Assembly: GCF_002895435.1 (NCBI RefSeq)
Contig: NZ_POYJ01000002.1
Span: 248,001 to 312,000, forward strand
Length of the DNA: 64,000 nt
Direction: 5' to 3'
DNA from: Aquimarina sediminis
GTDB taxonomy: Bacteria; Bacteroidota; Bacteroidia; Flavobacteriales; Flavobacteriaceae
Part shown: one piece after another, positions 17,401 through 25,977 of the stretch
Layout of the letters: the number at the start of each line of letters is the position of its first letter
Numbering within the stretch: position 1 is the stretch's first letter
Made by a program: the position numbers and the translations under genes
The notes under the pieces: model-generated
What the model saw: the letters and a program-made list of their open reading frames with translations, nothing else
Told to the model about the DNA's origin: nothing
The model's database searches: none

Positions 17401-17901
17401 TTAGTTTAAAGTAACATCTTCTAACATAGACTCAACTAATTCTAGTTGCTTTCCTTCGTTAGATAATTCTTTTCTTACTACCTTTTCTGCTATCTCTACA
17501 GAAAGTCCAGCTACTTGGTTCTTAAGATCAGCCAATGCAGCTTTCTTTTCACTAGCGATAGTCGCTTGTGCTTGTGCTACAATTTTATCAGCTTCAGCTT
17601 GTGCTTCTGATTTTGCATCAGAAATCATATTTTCTTTAAGCTGTCTTGCTTCTTTGAGCATTCCATCACGCTCTGCTCTAGCTTCATTTAAGATTCTTTC
17701 GTTATCAGCTTGAAGGTTTTGCATTTCTTTTCTTGCTTCTTCTGCAGACTCCAATGCATTTTTAATACCTTCTTCACGATCATTTACTGCATTAAGAATT
17801 GGTTTCCAAGCGAATTTTCTCAATAATAATAGTAAACCTACAAAGATTAAAATCTGCCAGAAAAACAGACCAAACGAAAAATCATTTATTAACTTCTCCA
17901 T
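17401..17901 (-). CDS. atpF: ATP synthase F0 subunit b
   Basis: Peripheral stalk that holds F1 still against the rotor. It is 166 aa with one N-terminal membrane span (about 8-27) followed directly by RKFAWKPI, the usual membrane-boundary segment, and then a long Ala/Glu/Lys-rich coiled coil to the end. Only one b-type gene is present, so a homodimeric stalk is expected. Confidence 0.96.
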   Translation of the reverse strand: MEKLINDFSFGLFFWQILIFVGLLLLLRKFAWKPILNAVNDREEGIKNALESAEEARKEMQNLQADNERILNEARAERDGMLKEARQLKENMISDAKSEAQAEADKIVAQAQATIASEKKAALADLKNQVAGLSVEIAEKVVRKELSNEGKQLELVESMLEDVTLN

Positions 17902-17991
17902 TATTAATTATATTATTTTCTTTATTGTTTAATTTTTTAAAAATCTAATTAACAACAGCTACAACCAACCGTTATAGCTGTTGTTTGTAAA

Positions 17992-18183
17992 TTAAGCTGC
18001 GAATAACGCTGCAAATCCAATACCTTCAATAAGTGCTGCTGCAATAAGCATAGCTGTTTGGATTTTACCAGAAGCTTCTGGTTGACGTGCAATAGCTTCC
18101 ATAGCCTGTCCACCGATTCTACCGATACCAATACCAGCTCCGATTACGATTAAACCTGCTCCAACAATATTTGGAATTTCCAT
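17992..18183 (-). CDS. atpE: ATP synthase F0 subunit c
   Basis: Ring-forming proteolipid that carries the coupling ion. At 63 aa it is compact. Helix 1 has the Gly-rich GAGIGIGRIGG (16-25 region), the polar loop is RQPEA (33-37), and helix 2 carries the essential carboxylate Glu53 in ALIEGIGF. Residues after Glu53 are Gly-Ile rather than the Ser-Thr pair of sodium-binding rings, so protons are the likely coupling ion. It lies 32 bp after atpB and 90 bp before atpF. Confidence 0.96.
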   Translation of the reverse strand: MEIPNIVGAGLIVIGAGIGIGRIGGQAMEAIARQPEASGKIQTAMLIAAALIEGIGFAALFAA

Positions 18184-18215
18184 AATTATATAATTAAAAA
18201 TTAAACGTTCAAATT

Positions 18216-19283
18216 CTAATGATGTGCTTCTTCATTTGCCATACCAAAGTATAGTGCCGACAACATCGTAAATATATATGCTTGCAATGCTGCTACCAAT
18301 AATTCTAATATCGATAACGCAAATGCTAATCCAAATGATAATGGACCACCTATCCAGTTTTTAAATAAGAATATCATACCAATAATACTCATCAATACCA
18401 CGTGACCAGCAGTCATGTTTGCATATAGACGAATCATTAATGAAAATGGCTTGATAAACACTCCTAATAATTCTATCGGTGCTAAAACAACTTTCATAAA
18501 AGTTGGTACACCCGGCATCCAGAAAATGTGACCCCAGTAGTTCTTGTTTGCCGTTAGATTAGTAATTAAAAATACAATCAACGCTAAAGCAAAGGTTACT
18601 GCTATATTTCCTGTAACATTAACTCCAAGAGGTGTCATTCCTAAAAGATTCAAAAACCAGATAAAAAAGAAAATAGTAAGCAAAAAGCTCATGTATTTCT
18701 TATATTTCTTTTCACCAATATTTGGAATTGCAATATCATCTCTTATGAACAGAACCAAAGGCTCTAAGAAACGCCCAACACCAGTTGGGATGCTATTGTT
18801 CTTTTTATATGACTTAGCAAGACTTTTGAACATAAAAAACATAAGTAAACTTATCAATAACATGCTTACTACGTTTTTGGTAATTGAAAAATCTAATGGT
18901 TTTGCATTAGTAGCATGATGATCCTCATCATAGTTTATTGTTCCCTGAGCATCTGTCTTGTAGATTTTACCGTGATATAATTTATAATATTCACCATTTA
19001 CCTCTGCAACAGTTTCTCCATGATGAAACTTAGATGAAGAAAAAACTTTAAGTCCTCCATCCCATAAGATCACAGGCAAAGGAAACCCAAAATGAGTTTT
19101 AGCTTCTTCATCAGAGAACAAAGTAAAATCATGTGAGTCTTGAAGGTGATGATTTATAAATTCTTTGATCGTTGTTTTTAAATCCCCATCCCCTTCTTTC
19201 TCTGATTCTTTTGCAAACAGATTTGAAGCGTTAAAGACTAAAGTAAAAATCAATAAAAACTTAACTACAGTACGTTTTTGCAT
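18216..19283 (-). CDS. atpB: ATP synthase F0 subunit a
   Basis: Stator subunit forming the two half-channels beside the c ring. I start it at ATG 19283 (MQKRTVVKF, 355 aa): this gives a proper signal peptide ending NLFA, and the longer start at 19319 would lie inside a promoter -7 element. The Bacteroidota-type N-terminal periplasmic extension (about 24-125, His/Asp rich) precedes the membrane core. The essential Arg is in PFSLMIRLYANMTAGH. The C-terminal helices (LVAALQAYIFTMLSALYFG) are complete. Confidence 0.95.
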   Translation of the reverse strand: MQKRTVVKFLLIFTLVFNASNLFAKESEKEGDGDLKTTIKEFINHHLQDSHDFTLFSDEEAKTHFGFPLPVILWDGGLKVFSSSKFHHGETVAEVNGEYYKLYHGKIYKTDAQGTINYDEDHHATNAKPLDFSITKNVVSMLLISLLMFFMFKSLAKSYKKNNSIPTGVGRFLEPLVLFIRDDIAIPNIGEKKYKKYMSFLLTIFFFIWFLNLLGMTPLGVNVTGNIAVTFALALIVFLITNLTANKNYWGHIFWMPGVPTFMKVVLAPIELLGVFIKPFSLMIRLYANMTAGHVVLMSIIGMIFLFKNWIGGPLSFGLAFALSILELLVAALQAYIFTMLSALYFGMANEEAHH

Positions 19284-19316
19284 TACACCTAAAATTTCGG
19301 TTCCTAAATTTCGGTG

Positions 19317-19324
19317 CAAATGTA
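19317..19324 (-). promoter_or_regulatory. Bacteroidota-type -7 element before atpB
   Basis: Minus-strand TACATTTG fits TAnnTTTG and ends 33 bp before the chosen atpB ATG at 19283. It suggests an internal promoter for the structural atp genes. Two copies of CCGAAATTT follow in the leader. Confidence 0.6.
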
Positions 19325-19405
19325 CATAATTATGTTAGATTCTTAAACTATTTTGGGTAAATAAGTTGGAGATTCTTACTAAATATTTATATTATTGAAA
19401 ATGAG

Positions 19406-19783
19406 CTATTTATCAGAATTCAAAATCTTAGAGACGAAGTATACTTCTAAGATTAAACAGATTAAGTAAGCAGCAAAGAAATCCAGAAAGACGTTTTTAT
19501 TGATTTCTATTCCTCCGAGCTTACTTATAGCCATAAACACCCCAATTTTAAGGAGACTGCCTGCCATAAAGATAAAACCAAGATGGTCTTTATACTTTTT
19601 ACTTACAAGAATTATAGCAGAGGTAAGCACAAATGTAAATAGACCATTAAAGAGATACGATAATTTAACAATACTAATATCTCTTTTTAACAAAAAAGCT
19701 TCTATTACCCACATGTGGATAAAATAACTGCCAATTATAACAATAAAAAAAAGAAACAAAAAGCGAAACAAGCTCTTAATCAT
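19406..19783 (-). CDS. DUF6168-like four-helix membrane protein of the atp operon
   Basis: 125 aa with four predicted membrane spans (about 6-26, 40-60, 68-88, 98-118) and little soluble sequence. It sits between atpZ and atpB, the position held by atpI in many bacteria, and has a similar size and topology, so a role in F0 c-ring assembly or ion supply is a reasonable inference. I recall flavobacterial proteins of this kind as DUF6168; there is no established function. There is a 32-bp gap after atpZ. Confidence 0.72.
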   Translation of the reverse strand: MIKSLFRFLFLFFIVIIGSYFIHMWVIEAFLLKRDISIVKLSYLFNGLFTFVLTSAIILVSKKYKDHLGFIFMAGSLLKIGVFMAISKLGGIEINKNVFLDFFAAYLICLILEVYFVSKILNSDK

Positions 19784-19815
19784 ATACTATAAAACTCTTT
19801 ATCCGTAGAAACAAA

Positions 19816-20079
19816 TTAATGATCAGACTTATTATTAATACGATTTAGCTGCTTAATCACCAGATATATAGATGCTGTTACCCCAAAAAGAACAAAGCCC
19901 ATGGTGAACCATTGTTTTTCTAATTCATAATGGGCATCCAATTTTTTACCAGCGTAAGCACACAAGAATATGGTAGCTCCCATTTGGAAAGCTATTCCTG
20001 ACAAAGCAGCATATTTCCTAAGCTGATTTCCCTTGCCCTTGTTGTGCTCCTGATTGGGTTTGTGTTCCTTTTTGCTCAC
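19816..20079 (-). CDS. atpZ: AtpZ/AtpI family F0-assembly protein
   Basis: 87 aa: a charged N-terminus (about 1-22) and two membrane spans (about 26-44 and 57-76), the first containing GIAFQMGATIFLCAYAGKKLD, the typical AtpZ signature with a Gly-rich helix and a following Lys-x-Leu-Asp. AtpZ/AtpI proteins help Mg2+ supply or c-ring assembly. The start is GTG at 20079; the next in-frame codon upstream that matters is a TAA, so the 62-bp overlap with the end of the bactofilin gene seems real rather than an annotation artefact. Confidence 0.85.
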   Translation of the reverse strand: MSKKEHKPNQEHNKGKGNQLRKYAALSGIAFQMGATIFLCAYAGKKLDAHYELEKQWFTMGFVLFGVTASIYLVIKQLNRINNKSDH

Positions 20080-20470
20080 TTGGTTTACTTAATGATTTTA
20101 CACCACCTTTCATAGAACAAGATGCGTTGAAATTTGCTCCTGGTTCTACTGCTAATTTACCTACAGTAACTTCACCTTCAATATGCGCAGTTGGTTTCAA
20201 AGATAATGTATTTGACACGATCAGGTTTCCTGAGAATTTACCTTCAAAATCAGCGTCAGAACATTCGAGTGTACCCTGGATAAAACCGGATTTACCAACT
20301 ACTACTTTTCCTGTAGTTTTAAAAGTTCCTTCAATGATACCTTCAATTCTAAAACCTCCTTCAGAAACAATATCACCAACAATTTTGGTTCCTTCTGAAA
20401 TTTTGTTCTGGTTACGAGAGAAATCAGCTGTACTACCTTGGTCTCTTCCTTTTTTATTATCTGAAAACAT
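20018..20470 (-). CDS. Bactofilin (polymer-forming cytoskeletal protein)
   Basis: 150 aa. Residues about 24-120 are a right-handed beta-helix of short Gly/Val-rich rungs (GTKIVGDIVSEGGFRIEG, VVVGKSGFIQGTLECSDAD), the bactofilin core that polymerises into filaments without nucleotide. N- and C-terminal tails are disordered; the last 20 residues (rich in Gln, Gly, Ser, Lys) are encoded by DNA that also codes the start of atpZ. It follows porW/sprE by 26 bp, so all may share one transcript. Likely role: a membrane-associated scaffold for wall or motility proteins. Confidence 0.9.
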   Translation of the reverse strand: MFSDNKKGRDQGSTADFSRNQNKISEGTKIVGDIVSEGGFRIEGIIEGTFKTTGKVVVGKSGFIQGTLECSDADFEGKFSGNLIVSNTLSLKPTAHIEGEVTVGKLAVEPGANFNASCSMKGGVKSLSKPSEQKGTQTQSGAQQGQGKSA

Positions 20471-20496
20471 AATATAAAATATTAAGGGGGATTAAA

Positions 20497-23136
20497 TTAT
20501 TCCGTTTCTAATTGTGTTTCTACTGGTTTATATTCCTCCAAATTTTTGTGAATCTGAAGAATTCGATAATTAGGTGATGCAATAATAAAAAATGTTGCAT
20601 CAACCTTTTTATAATATTTCTTTTTTCTATTCCATTTCGTTAAATCAACCCCTCGGGTATCTTCAGTTCTACCCAAAGATAGAAGTTCTGCCAAACCTTC
20701 TGCAGCTAATTTGCTACCTTTTGTATGTACAACTACAAATTGTTGATCTTTATTATACTTATCTAAAGAAACTTTCATCTTATCATATCGCAGCTCCTCT
20801 ATAATTGCCTGAACATGTTCTTTTAAACCTTGTGCCTGATTATCTCCAAAGGTAGAAAAAGGATAAATCACCTTGTGATTCTTTTCTTCTTCTAAACCGG
20901 TTAAAAACCTATCATTTTCTATTTGAGGAATAGTGACTTGATAAATCATTTGAGCTTTTTTCCCTTCGGGACTCTGAGGGTAATTAAGAGACACATAATT
21001 TAGTGCTTCCTTATATGCATTAAAGCCCCTAAACCGTCCAATTGCCTGAGCCTTTAGTAATTCAAATTTGGGTAAAAAATCTTCATCTCCTCCAAATTTA
21101 ACGATCATCTCATCACTTTCTTTGATAACAGAAGCATATTTTTGATCCTGAAAGCCTTTATATAATTTATTATAGATTGATTTAGGACTGTTCTGATCAT
21201 CTTTTAATGCTTCATCCGGATTTTGAAGAATCTTAGCATATCTAGAATCTGTATGGTTATTGATAATGTCTTGCATTAATGCATTAGATTTTGAAGAATT
21301 ACCCTGAACCAAATAAATTTTATAGAGATTATATTTTGATGGAATAACCAAACGTTCTTCTGGACTATTCTGAAGCAAGCTCTCGAACTTATCAATAGCT
21401 AGATCATATTCTTGGAATTTTTCTTTATAAATAACTCCTAATTGATAATAAGCAAAATTTCTATCCGTCTCTAAGCTATCGATTGAGGCAGGATCAGTTG
21501 GTAATTGAGCAATATAAGTTTGCGGATCGAATGTTGGGTCTGTATCAATAGAATACTTCTCCTCCTTTTTCTCTTCAATAGCAGAAACTGCATTCGGGTT
21601 CGAAATACTAGACACTCTCCAGTTATCTTCTAATTCTCTGTTGCCATATGTTCTTTTAAAACTGGTTTTGCCATAGGCTACAGTGGTTTGATTATAAAAG
21701 TAAAAAGGACCTCCCTTTGCCTCAGCATTGTTATTGTTCTTTCCAAAACCAGAACCAGGTTGCTTAAACCTTTGTTCGGTGGGTAAACCTTCTTTTATCC
21801 TAGCAATTTCTTCTGCTTTTTCTGCAGCTATTGCTTTTTCTTTTAGACCATTGGTATACGTAGTATAATAAGCAAGTCTATCATCTGGTGACATAGCAAA
21901 GACTGTCAAAATGCTGTCATTTGTGTTGGCAATACCTTCATACAAAATCACGTCATCCAGATTATCTCTTTTTTTCTTTAATACTCTATATCTTTTTGAG
22001 TCAACGATCATTCGTTGAAGCGTGCTATCATAATACGCTCCAGAAACGGCATACTCTTTCCTATCAAAACTTATATCTCCTAATGTATAATAGTTTAGAG
22101 ATTCTAAATATTTATCTTCGGATTTGGTTCGCAAAGATTTATTATAATAATCCACTGCCAAATCAATTGAATCCAAAGTTTTAAAATACACTGCTTTTTG
22201 ATTGTATATTTTATCTAAAAAAGGTCTATTTTCTCGATTTTCTTCAAGATCAGTTAATAATTCTAAAAACTCCTCGTTATTTCCTTTATTATACTCAAAA
22301 TTTCGGGCTTTAGCCATATAGGCATTCATCATATATCTTCTAGGTGCTCTTCTATTCAAATCTATTACCTGATCAAAAGCGTAATTAGCACTATCTTTAT
22401 AGCCTAATTGATTTAGCAACTGCCCTTTTATATATAGGTATCTTCCTTTTTCTTCATTCTTTTGAGTATGAATTGCTGCTTTAGTTATATAAGTAACAGC
22501 AGAGTCTTTTTTCTTCAGATTAACACACGCCTGAGCCATCATTGCTAATGCATCTGCATAATCCTGAGGTTTCATATATTCTTGCTCAATCATTCTGGTT
22601 AAATCTTCGATAGCTTTTTCATTATTATCTAAACGAAGATTAGTCTTTGCTTTCCATACCTTAGCATGATTAATTGTATTACTAGAAGGATATTTATACA
22701 AGATGTAATTAAATGCTTCGAGCGCTGGCACAAAACGTTGTTCAAAATAACGTGCTTTACCTAATAACAAAAATGCTTCATCAATTTTAGGATTACGTTC
22801 CTTACCATCGATTAACATGCTGTGCTTTTGTATTGCTTTTACTGCCTTTTCTTCAGCTCTATCAAAGTTTTTATTAAGAACTTCGTTAGGAAGTCGAACA
22901 TCTTCACTTACAATCATTCTTTCTATAGGCAGTAGCTCCCAAAAGTTATCTTTATAAGATTGAATGATATCTTCTTTACCTGTATCAAAGGCTAATCTAC
23001 CATTGTATAAGGTGTTATTTTTTGTAGTAACATCATGCCATGCACGATTTACAAACTTGTCCTTTTTTCTAGAACAAGCAAACCCTATAATAGCCAATAT
23101 CAGGACTATAGTGATTTTTGATATTTTTCTGCCCAA
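20497..23136 (-). CDS. porW: PorW/SprE-type gliding motility and T9SS lipoprotein
   Basis: An 879-aa TPR lipoprotein. The signal peptide ends FACSRKKDKF with the lipid Cys about residue 21, followed by VNRAWHDVTTKNNTLYNGRLAF, the N-terminal pattern I recognise from SprE of Flavobacterium johnsoniae and PorW of Porphyromonas gingivalis. Many TPR units run through residues about 120-420 and 560-760. These proteins are needed for type IX secretion and gliding, linking the outer-membrane PorK/N ring to the translocon. The start codon appears to be TTG (23136); no ATG lies in frame before an upstream stop. Assignment rests on pattern memory, so treat the symbol as probable. Confidence 0.8.
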   Translation of the reverse strand: MGRKISKITIVLILAIIGFACSRKKDKFVNRAWHDVTTKNNTLYNGRLAFDTGKEDIIQSYKDNFWELLPIERMIVSEDVRLPNEVLNKNFDRAEEKAVKAIQKHSMLIDGKERNPKIDEAFLLLGKARYFEQRFVPALEAFNYILYKYPSSNTINHAKVWKAKTNLRLDNNEKAIEDLTRMIEQEYMKPQDYADALAMMAQACVNLKKKDSAVTYITKAAIHTQKNEEKGRYLYIKGQLLNQLGYKDSANYAFDQVIDLNRRAPRRYMMNAYMAKARNFEYNKGNNEEFLELLTDLEENRENRPFLDKIYNQKAVYFKTLDSIDLAVDYYNKSLRTKSEDKYLESLNYYTLGDISFDRKEYAVSGAYYDSTLQRMIVDSKRYRVLKKKRDNLDDVILYEGIANTNDSILTVFAMSPDDRLAYYTTYTNGLKEKAIAAEKAEEIARIKEGLPTEQRFKQPGSGFGKNNNNAEAKGGPFYFYNQTTVAYGKTSFKRTYGNRELEDNWRVSSISNPNAVSAIEEKKEEKYSIDTDPTFDPQTYIAQLPTDPASIDSLETDRNFAYYQLGVIYKEKFQEYDLAIDKFESLLQNSPEERLVIPSKYNLYKIYLVQGNSSKSNALMQDIINNHTDSRYAKILQNPDEALKDDQNSPKSIYNKLYKGFQDQKYASVIKESDEMIVKFGGDEDFLPKFELLKAQAIGRFRGFNAYKEALNYVSLNYPQSPEGKKAQMIYQVTIPQIENDRFLTGLEEEKNHKVIYPFSTFGDNQAQGLKEHVQAIIEELRYDKMKVSLDKYNKDQQFVVVHTKGSKLAAEGLAELLSLGRTEDTRGVDLTKWNRKKKYYKKVDATFFIIASPNYRILQIHKNLEEYKPVETQLETE

Positions 23137-23318
23137 ATCAGATAATTTAATAATGTGATAACTAAAAAACTTCCTTTTTAGTGTGTTAGACTAGCATAAA
23201 AATAGAATGCTCGTTGTAAAAATACATTTCTTTCATTAAAAAACAGATTGTTACTATATATTTCTCTAACCTGAACATCGTTTTACTGTGTTATTTCCTC
23301 CAATCAGCATTAGAAAAC

Positions 23319-23349
23319 CTATTTTTTTATTTTATCAATAAAAAAATAG
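23319..23349. repeat. AT-only 12-bp hairpin
   Basis: CTATTTTTTTAT (23319-23330) and ATAAAAAAATAG (23338-23349) form a perfect 12-bp stem with a 7-nt loop. It may end transcription on either strand or belong to a leader of porW. Confidence 0.5.
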
Positions 23350-23380
23350 AATTCAACGTATTTGTAAATTGTTGTCGTGA

Positions 23381-23483
23381 CATAGTTAAGAATAGTAATT
23401 ATCCTTGTATATTACACAAAAGCTATGCCCTGTAAAAGGGACATGCCAAGGTTGGGCGAGAGAACAATATCGAGAATATGTCC
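23381..23483. ncRNA. Candidate structured RNA in the 449-bp gap 23137-23585
   Basis: This gap holds no credible gene. Within it, CATAG (23381-23385) can pair with CTATG (23423-23427) around an inner GTAAT/ATTAC hairpin; then CCC-tgtaaaa-GGG (23428-23440), CCAA-gg-TTGG (23446-23455) and ATAT-cgaga-ATAT (23467-23479). An alternative pairing is GGACAT (23439-23444) with ATGTCC (23478-23483). The segment is more GC-rich than its surroundings. Strand and family are unknown; it does not match my recollection of RNase P, SRP, tmRNA or 6S RNA. Confidence 0.25.
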
Positions 23484-23585
23484 AGGAAGTAGATTGATTA
23501 TTACAATTCATTTTCAAAAAACAAACACGGAATACAACTATAGTTTTTTACCAATACTCTTCTTTTGGCAAGTTGGTAAAGTATA

Positions 23586-24278
23586 TTAGCTAAAATGCGC
23601 TTCTAATTCATTAAGAGTTTCTTCTGATGTCAAAAGATCTTTAACCACCTCCCCTTTATCCAATACCACAATTCGATCACATACTTCTGTAACATGCATA
23701 AGATCATGGCTAGACACCAAAACGGTTACATCGGGATCAGCAGACAGTTCTTTAATTATTTTCTTTAATCGTATTTGGGTCGTCGGATCCAAATTTGCAA
23801 ATGGCTCATCAAGAATAATCACTTCAGGATTACCAATAAGTGCAGCTACAATACCCGCTTTTTTTTGATTTCCTTTCGAAAGATCTCTAAGGTATTTTTT
23901 TTGCCCTAAAATCTCATCATGGAAAAAATCTTCAAACTGAGATAATACTGCATCAACATCTGCTTTATTTTGCCCTCGAAGTTCTCCTATAAAATAAAAG
24001 TACTCTTCTGCTGTCAAATATCCGATTAAGAATGTCTCATCAATAAACGCAGAAGTGATCGATTTCCATTCTTCACTTTCATTAACCTTAATCCCATTAT
24101 TATTAATATACCCTGTGGTAGGTTGAATAAGATCTAATATAGCACTAAATAATGTTGTTTTTCCTGCTCCATTATTACCAACAAGCCCCAAACTATCGCC
24201 TTTTTGTATTTCAAGATGTTCAATATTAAGAACTGTACTACCTTTATATGTTTTTGTAAGATTATGTATACCTATCAT
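23586..24278 (-). CDS. ABC transporter ATP-binding protein
   Basis: A 230-aa ATPase of the single-domain export type. Walker A is GNNGAGKTT (about 34-42), the signature loop reads LSKGNQKK instead of LSGGQ (a variant common in this subfamily), Walker B is VIILDEPFANLDP, and the switch His is in SSHDLMH. It begins 5 bp after the DUF5687 permease gene, with which it should form one transporter. Substrate unknown. Confidence 0.9.
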   Translation of the reverse strand: MIGIHNLTKTYKGSTVLNIEHLEIQKGDSLGLVGNNGAGKTTLFSAILDLIQPTTGYINNNGIKVNESEEWKSITSAFIDETFLIGYLTAEEYFYFIGELRGQNKADVDAVLSQFEDFFHDEILGQKKYLRDLSKGNQKKAGIVAALIGNPEVIILDEPFANLDPTTQIRLKKIIKELSADPDVTVLVSSHDLMHVTEVCDRIVVLDKGEVVKDLLTSEETLNELEAHFS

Positions 24279-24283
24279 TATTT

Positions 24284-25756
24284 CTATTTTGTTTGTTTGT
24301 ATGCTGCTATTGTTTTATATTTTTCTGTTTTATAGATGCGTTCAATTTTATTAAAAACAACATCTTTAAATGCAAATCCTGCAATCCCTGTAATAGCCAC
24401 AAGAGCATATCCTGCATAAGGATCATAACTGTAATGGCCTATAGCATACAATATCATTGGTAAAGCCATTTTTGGCAATGATAGCATCAAAGTTTTTGCA
24501 TTAAATGCTTGTTTATCCCCAAAGGCTTTCTTATTACTAGTCAAATCAATAGGTGTTTTTACATAAGCTCCTGCCCATAACACGATATGAGAGTTTACTC
24601 CTATATTATATATTGCGCCAACTATAATGGCTAGGTATACTTCCCAACCAAAAAACAAATATCCAGATGCTAATACAGTAGAGATCAATGTAGCGATAAC
24701 CATTAATAACCATTTTGAAGACAAGTATTCTTTATACTTAATATTTTGACTCATCATTAATGGGTAATAAGAACTATCCCAACTTGGTACAAACTGTCCA
24801 AAACTTAATAAGAAACCGCCGGTAACAAAAATTGCTGCAAAAATCTGCCAAACAGGCCCTTCATAACTATCGACCCAACCCGGAAAAAACAGCAGCCCAT
24901 AGAACAAAAACAAAACACTAACTAAAACCGTAGATCTAGCTCTTTTGTTCCTTTTTATCAATTTTATGTCATTTTTAAGAAAGGTTGATAACTTACCAAA
25001 CCTATCTAACCACTCCAGGTTTTCAGTTTTTATGCTTTTTACTTTACTAGCCAAACCTGCATCCAAATACAAATCATTTACAAAAGACCGAAACGATATA
25101 AAAATCAATAAAAGCAATACTACTACAGGAATTATTGTCCAAAAAGATACATCATATAACCCTATGAAGAAAGGAGCGGTATACGCAGTGGCGTCAAAAT
25201 ATTCTAGATATTGCAGTCCTCCCAAAGTTGTTATAATACCACCTATTAAAAAAATAAGATTATCTTTTTTGTTTAAAATAATATTCAAAAAGTTATTACA
25301 GTATACTAATGCGGTCAGACCTATATTCCATAAGACAACATTAAAAACTGAATGACCGTTTTGAATTAATACTATCGAAAACGGGATAAAAAAGAAAACA
25401 TGAACGATGTTAAAAAAAGAAAATATCGTTTTCCCAAAAGCAAAAGAGACTATTTTCTTTTTCTTAAAAGGAAGTGTCAATAGAGGCTTAATATTGATAA
25501 CTGGCATTTTTTGCAAAGCATATCTAAACAATAAATCAAATACCAACCAATAGATTAAAAACCTGTTAACCGTTTCAAAGGGATCCAGATTAAGTTTTTC
25601 TTTAATAAAGAAAAAAGCTCCAATGCCACCAAAAGCCATCATAACAATAAACCATAGTGCCCAGAACCCCATAAACAACTTCATAAACAATCCTGATGTT
25701 AGAGAAGCAGATCTCCAGAAAGATTTCCATTGTAACGTAATGAAATGTTTAAACAT
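24284..25756 (-). CDS. DUF5687-like ABC transporter permease
   Basis: A 490-aa integral membrane protein with about 11-12 predicted spans. It opens FKHFITLQWKSFWRSASL, a pattern I recall from the flavobacterial DUF5687 family, which is always paired with an ABC ATPase as here. A cytoplasmic basic loop (KNDIKLIKRNKRARS) near residue 265 would contact the ATPase. It is the first gene of the two-gene operon and diverges from the flavin reductase gene. The cargo is unknown; export is more likely than import because no binding protein is nearby. Confidence 0.8.
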   Translation of the reverse strand: MFKHFITLQWKSFWRSASLTSGLFMKLFMGFWALWFIVMMAFGGIGAFFFIKEKLNLDPFETVNRFLIYWLVFDLLFRYALQKMPVINIKPLLTLPFKKKKIVSFAFGKTIFSFFNIVHVFFFIPFSIVLIQNGHSVFNVVLWNIGLTALVYCNNFLNIILNKKDNLIFLIGGIITTLGGLQYLEYFDATAYTAPFFIGLYDVSFWTIIPVVVLLLLIFISFRSFVNDLYLDAGLASKVKSIKTENLEWLDRFGKLSTFLKNDIKLIKRNKRARSTVLVSVLFLFYGLLFFPGWVDSYEGPVWQIFAAIFVTGGFLLSFGQFVPSWDSSYYPLMMSQNIKYKEYLSSKWLLMVIATLISTVLASGYLFFGWEVYLAIIVGAIYNIGVNSHIVLWAGAYVKTPIDLTSNKKAFGDKQAFNAKTLMLSLPKMALPMILYAIGHYSYDPYAGYALVAITGIAGFAFKDVVFNKIERIYKTEKYKTIAAYKQTK

Positions 25757-25955
25757 AATATAAGTATATGTGTTTATACTATTTAGTAATCAAAATCTGG
25801 ATTTTGTTACAAACAAAATGATAATCGATCCAATTCTTTATCTCCTGAAAAGGTATATTACATGTATTTTCGTTTATTTTATGATTTACACCTTTTCGAG
25901 CGAGGGTTTCAGTAATAATTTTATCATAAAACACACCTGCTTTTATTGCATTTAC

Positions 25956-25963
25956 TATTTTTG
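25956..25963 (+). promoter_or_regulatory. Bacteroidota-type -7 element
   Basis: TATTTTTG fits TAnnTTTG and ends 14 bp before the ATG of the flavin reductase at 25978, implying an almost leaderless message. Confidence 0.6.
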
Positions 25964-25977
25964 CCAAAAAAAGTGCA

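Noticed and set aside
17949-18131. 60-codon frame overlapping atpE on the same strand
   Set aside because: It overlaps most of the unmistakable c-subunit gene in another frame and has no membrane-protein or other pattern of its own.
20127-20477. 116-codon plus-strand frame opposite the bactofilin gene
   Set aside because: Antisense to a clear bactofilin; composition is the reverse image of the beta-helix repeats. Not a gene.
23381-23483. RNase P RNA, SRP RNA, tmRNA or 6S RNA
   Set aside because: None of the conserved cores I know for these RNAs is present, so only a generic structured-RNA candidate is kept.
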